Positions 61,710-64,000 of a DNA stretch of 64,000 bases are shown piece after piece. This DNA is from CAVSIS01 sp963814875 (GTDB lineage: Bacteria > Acidobacteriota > Thermoanaerobaculia > Thermoanaerobaculales > Sulfomarinibacteraceae): assembly GCA_963814875.1 (NCBI GenBank), contig CAWFFJ010000035.1, forward strand, positions 1 to 64,000, read 5' to 3'. A program made the translations under genes and the position numbers. Each line of letters begins with the position of its first letter. The first letter of the stretch is position 1. The notes beneath the pieces are model-generated. The model did not search any database. It saw only the letters and a program-made list of their open reading frames with translations, and was not told the DNA's origin.

Positions 61710-63384
61710 TGCCCCGGACAACGGTCATTCACGTCGTGTCGGTCATTGCGATTCTCGTCGCCGCCTGGGCTTGCGTCTGCCGCCGATCCGTGGGTGGTGA
61801 CGACACCGGTGGCGCTGACCCTGCCCACCGAGCTGGGAGACGTCGTCGTCGCTTCGGGCGGCGTGCTGCACATTTCGGGCGTTCCCGAGCCCGGGGTCCG
61901 ACTGGCCGGCAACCTGTGGGCGGTTGGCACCGGCAAGGTCGTGATCGAGAGCTCGGTGGTGCGGATCGAGTCGGTCTACCACGGGCAGTACGCAGTGATT
62001 GCGAGCGATGACGCGAGCCTGGAGATCTCGGGCTGCGACTACCGGGTGACACGCGGCGTCCAGCACGGGCTGATCTCGGCGGGCAACGCGGTGATCGACA
62101 TCCGCGACACGGACTTCGGCGATGTTCAGCTGATTGCCGCCGAGACCTCCCACTTCACCGCCGAGCGTCTCAACGGGAACTTCGAGGTGATCGTCGAGCA
62201 CGACGCGAGCATGGAGCTGGCGGATATCCCCCGCACCGCCGACTCCGGCGAGCTGTGGGTTTGGGTGCAGTTTCCGCCCGGCTCGACGGCGGTCTACACG
62301 CCGCCGATGCCCGGCTTCATCGCCACATGGTCGTTTCCGCCGCCCGGTGCGACGGGGATCCTCCAGCATGTGGAGATGCGCCGCTGCCAGGCCAAGCTGT
62401 GGCCGATGCTGGTGCGTCAGGGGACGGACCTGGTGCTGCGAGACATTCCCGAGGACAACTGGGTGGTGGTCGGACTCCACTTTCCGGACGACGCGGTCGT
62501 CGACGGACTGCTCAACGGTGCGATGCCGGATGGTCGGGTGAACATCGACGACCGCCGGCTGGTGCTCGACCACGCGAGCGTCGACACCTGGAACCTCTAC
62601 CCGGAGGACGACGCCCGGGTGCTGGTCCGCCGTAGCCTGGTTGGGCGAGATCCTGACCATGGGCGGCGCCCACGCCAGGGTCGAGGACACGACGGTGGAC
62701 GGGTCGGGAGGCTTCCTGGGCGCTCGCGAACACTCCGGGCTCGAGCTGCGTCGCTCGACGGTCACGTGCACCGTCGAGGCCACTCAGGACGCGACCCTGG
62801 AGCTCGTCGACAGCGATGTGCAGCCCTACCCGTTCGACACCGCGGGCGCCTTCACCCGGATCGGCGCCTACGATCGTGCGCGGCTGCTCGCCGCCAACAC
62901 CACCATCGCCACCAACCCCGCTCTCGCCGGGCAGGGGCTTCTCGGCGGTGTTTTCCTCGCCGGGGTGCCCGCCGCACCGCCGCCACCCGGGGAATCCGCA
63001 ACCCTGTACGGCGTCGCGGCCCTGTTCGCCCTCGACGGCGGACCGGTCCCCGGTCGCTGGCGGCTGGACGCGCTCGCTCGGCGCGACGGACGGGCGCAGA
63101 TCATCGCCGAGGGCGACGGTAACGTCGAAGAGGCCACCTTCGGTACATGGCGCGGTGCCGATCCGACCCAGGACTATCTGCTGCGTCTCACGCTGCTCGA
63201 TGCCTGGGGGCGCCCATTCGTCTACGGAGTCCCGGTGCCGCGGGCTGGGGTGGGTTGGCGGACACCGTTGCGCCGCGCCGCGCCCGATCCCTCGGCAGCC
63301 GCTGCGAGGGTGTGGCGCCAAGGCGACCCCCGGAGGGCAGCACGGGGCGAACCGGGAGGGCGGGGCCGCGTACCTCCCCGCTAG
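61710..63384 (+). CDS. secreted repeat-type protein of unknown function, two frameshifts
   Basis: The signal peptide (VIHVVSVIAILVAAWA) at 61710 is out of frame with the body, which resumes near 61767 as LASAADPWVVTTPVALTLPT. The body looks like a beta-helix: GVLHISGVPEPGVRLAGNLW, VIASDDASLEISGCDYRV, VIVEHDASMELADIPRTA. The frame shifts again near 62640 and continues MGGAHARVEDTTVDGSGGFL to FGTWRGADPTQDYLLRLTLL. It ends at TAG 63382-63384, inside the arm of a foldback element, so the natural C-terminus may be changed. Total about 555 residues. I do not recognise the family. Confidence 0.65.
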
Positions 63385-63546
63385 AGGCCTGGCCGGGAAC
63401 CCCCCGCGAAGCGAGAATCGCGAGGAGGCGTGAGATGTGGCGCCGGAAGGTCGCAGATGTAGTCCTTCTACTTCAAGAACTTCCGGCGCCACAGATTGCA
63501 CCTCAGTCGCGATTCCAGCCGTGAGGAGGTTTCCGCCGGGCCTCTA
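63382..63546. repeat. 165-bp foldback (MITE-like) element
   Basis: Three paired blocks lie symmetrically: TAGAGGCC (63382-63389) with GGCCTCTA (63539-63546), GAATCGCGA (63415-63423) with TCGCGATTC (63507-63515), and TGTGGCGCCGGAAG (63436-63449) with CTTCCGGCGCCACA (63480-63493). A 30-nt loop is in the centre. The left end overlaps the stop codon of the preceding gene. No transposase. Confidence 0.8.
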
Positions 63547-63577
63547 AAAGCTGCTCGCTCCTCAGGAAGGACGTGCT

Positions 63578-63757
63578 ATGCGACGCATAGCCGGTCTGCT
63601 GTTCGTGCTCGACGGCCGGGTCGATGCCTGGATTCGGGCGGAAGCCGCGACGGCGAAGCCCGCTCCAGGGGGGATCATATCCGGACCTGAGCCGTCGACA
63701 CCGATGCCCGGGGCGCCGTCCGCTCCCAGGTCGAACCTACAGGTCGAAGGTCTCTGA
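63578..63757 (+). CDS. small ORF, 59 residues, unknown
   Basis: ATG 63578 lies 7 bp after AGGAAGG. The product has a short hydrophobic start (MRRIAGLLFVLDGRVDAW) and a Pro/Gly-rich tail (PGGIISGPEPSTPMPGAPSA), stop TGA 63755-63757. No family recognised. The ribosome site is its main support. Confidence 0.35.
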   Translation: MRRIAGLLFVLDGRVDAWIRAEAATAKPAPGGIISGPEPSTPMPGAPSAPRSNLQVEGL

Positions 63758-63829
63758 TCTGACGCCCGCACGCTGCGACGTGGAGTTGGCGGCAGCCGTC
63801 ACACCCGTCGCGGCCGACCTGGCTATCGC

Positions 63830-64000
63830 TCAGGCGGCCTTGCCGGAGGATGAACCCTTGGGTCCGTCGTCGCCCTTCGAGGACTCGCCGGAAGAGGACG
63901 AGGAAGACGATGAGGACGACGTGTCGGCGGCCTTCGTCGACGTGTCTTTGGACGATGGCGAGCTCTCGCCTCGCTCGCTCTGCGGCGCCGAGGCGGAACC
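63830..64000 (-). CDS. Ser-rich C-terminus of a gene continuing beyond the window
   Basis: The minus-strand frame is open from the window edge to TGA at 63830-63832: 56 residues rich in Ser, Lys, Asp and Gly (KDTSTKAAD, then ten Ser in a row, GESSKGDDGPKG). Ser/Lys tails like this are common in FmdB-type zinc-ribbon proteins, but the diagnostic Cys residues would lie outside. Family not proven. Confidence 0.4.
   Translation of the reverse strand, partial: GSASAPQSERGESSPSSKDTSTKAADTSSSSSSSSSSGESSKGDDGPKGSSSGKAA

Noticed and set aside
63382..63546. Foldback element as another attC site
   Set aside because: It has no RYYYAAC/GTTRRRY cores and no homology to the three sites in the cassette region.

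Overview
The window is high-GC bacterial DNA from a Gram-negative organism: lipoproteins, OmpA- and porin-like outer-membrane proteins, a cbb3 oxidase and a periplasmic MsrB all point that way. An ECF-type sigma factor overlapping a TPR-tailed Ser/Thr kinase, an M64 peptidase with S-layer-like C-terminal repeats, and a recurring secreted module with an 'NWRTDLEVHN' signature fit what I know of Acidobacteriota, perhaps the Thermoanaerobaculia lineage. That placement is an inference; there is no rRNA or tRNA here to anchor it.

Layout. (1) 1-5.9 kb: lower-GC, accessory DNA built of small single-gene units (HicB-type antitoxin tail, broken VOC gene, OmpA, YdeI-like, small membrane protein, VOC, GFA, cupin). 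They are separated by attC-like sites, by a repeated 17-bp-arm palindrome and by a repeated 34-bp leader. It reads as an integron-style cassette cluster without an integrase in view. (2) 5.9-13 kb: FxsA, a secreted SRPBCC protein, prolyl oligopeptidase, two envelope proteins and peptidase T. (3) 13.1-19.1 kb: a tightly overlapping cbb3 oxidase operon (ccoS-ccoN-ccoO-ccoP-copper ATPase-His/Met-rich membrane protein). (4) 19-27.4 kb: SDR, M64 peptidase, rhomboid and small lipoproteins. (5) 27.8-37.3 kb: a very large secreted protein, a YjdF-like membrane protein, two FtsX-type permeases, an acyltransferase and another large secreted protein. (6) 37.4-40.9 kb: sigma factor and TPR kinase.

(7) 41.1-49.3 kb is the most interesting block. 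A 1192-residue SulP transporter carries a c-type heme motif in an insertion predicted to be periplasmic and ends in four tandem STAS-like units. It converges on a five-gene phosphorelay operon: cytidylate-kinase-like/receiver fusion, sensor kinase, receiver, degenerate kinase, receiver. I suggest a redox- or ligand-sensing anion transport system, but nothing in the sequence proves the two halves work together. (8) 49.5-64 kb: MsrB, lipoproteins, SDR, a secreted protein with a duplicated domain, PlsC, an OmpR-type two-component pair, a truncated M48 peptidase, an ABC exporter with a possible leader attenuator, and a frameshifted secreted protein ending at a 165-bp foldback element.

Two themes cut across the regions. 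Several long genes (ompA-like, ccoO, the TPR kinase, two secreted proteins) are broken by single-base shifts whose two halves are each well conserved, which suggests assembly indels as much as true decay. Long perfect palindromes of different sequence also sit directly downstream of or between genes at several places.
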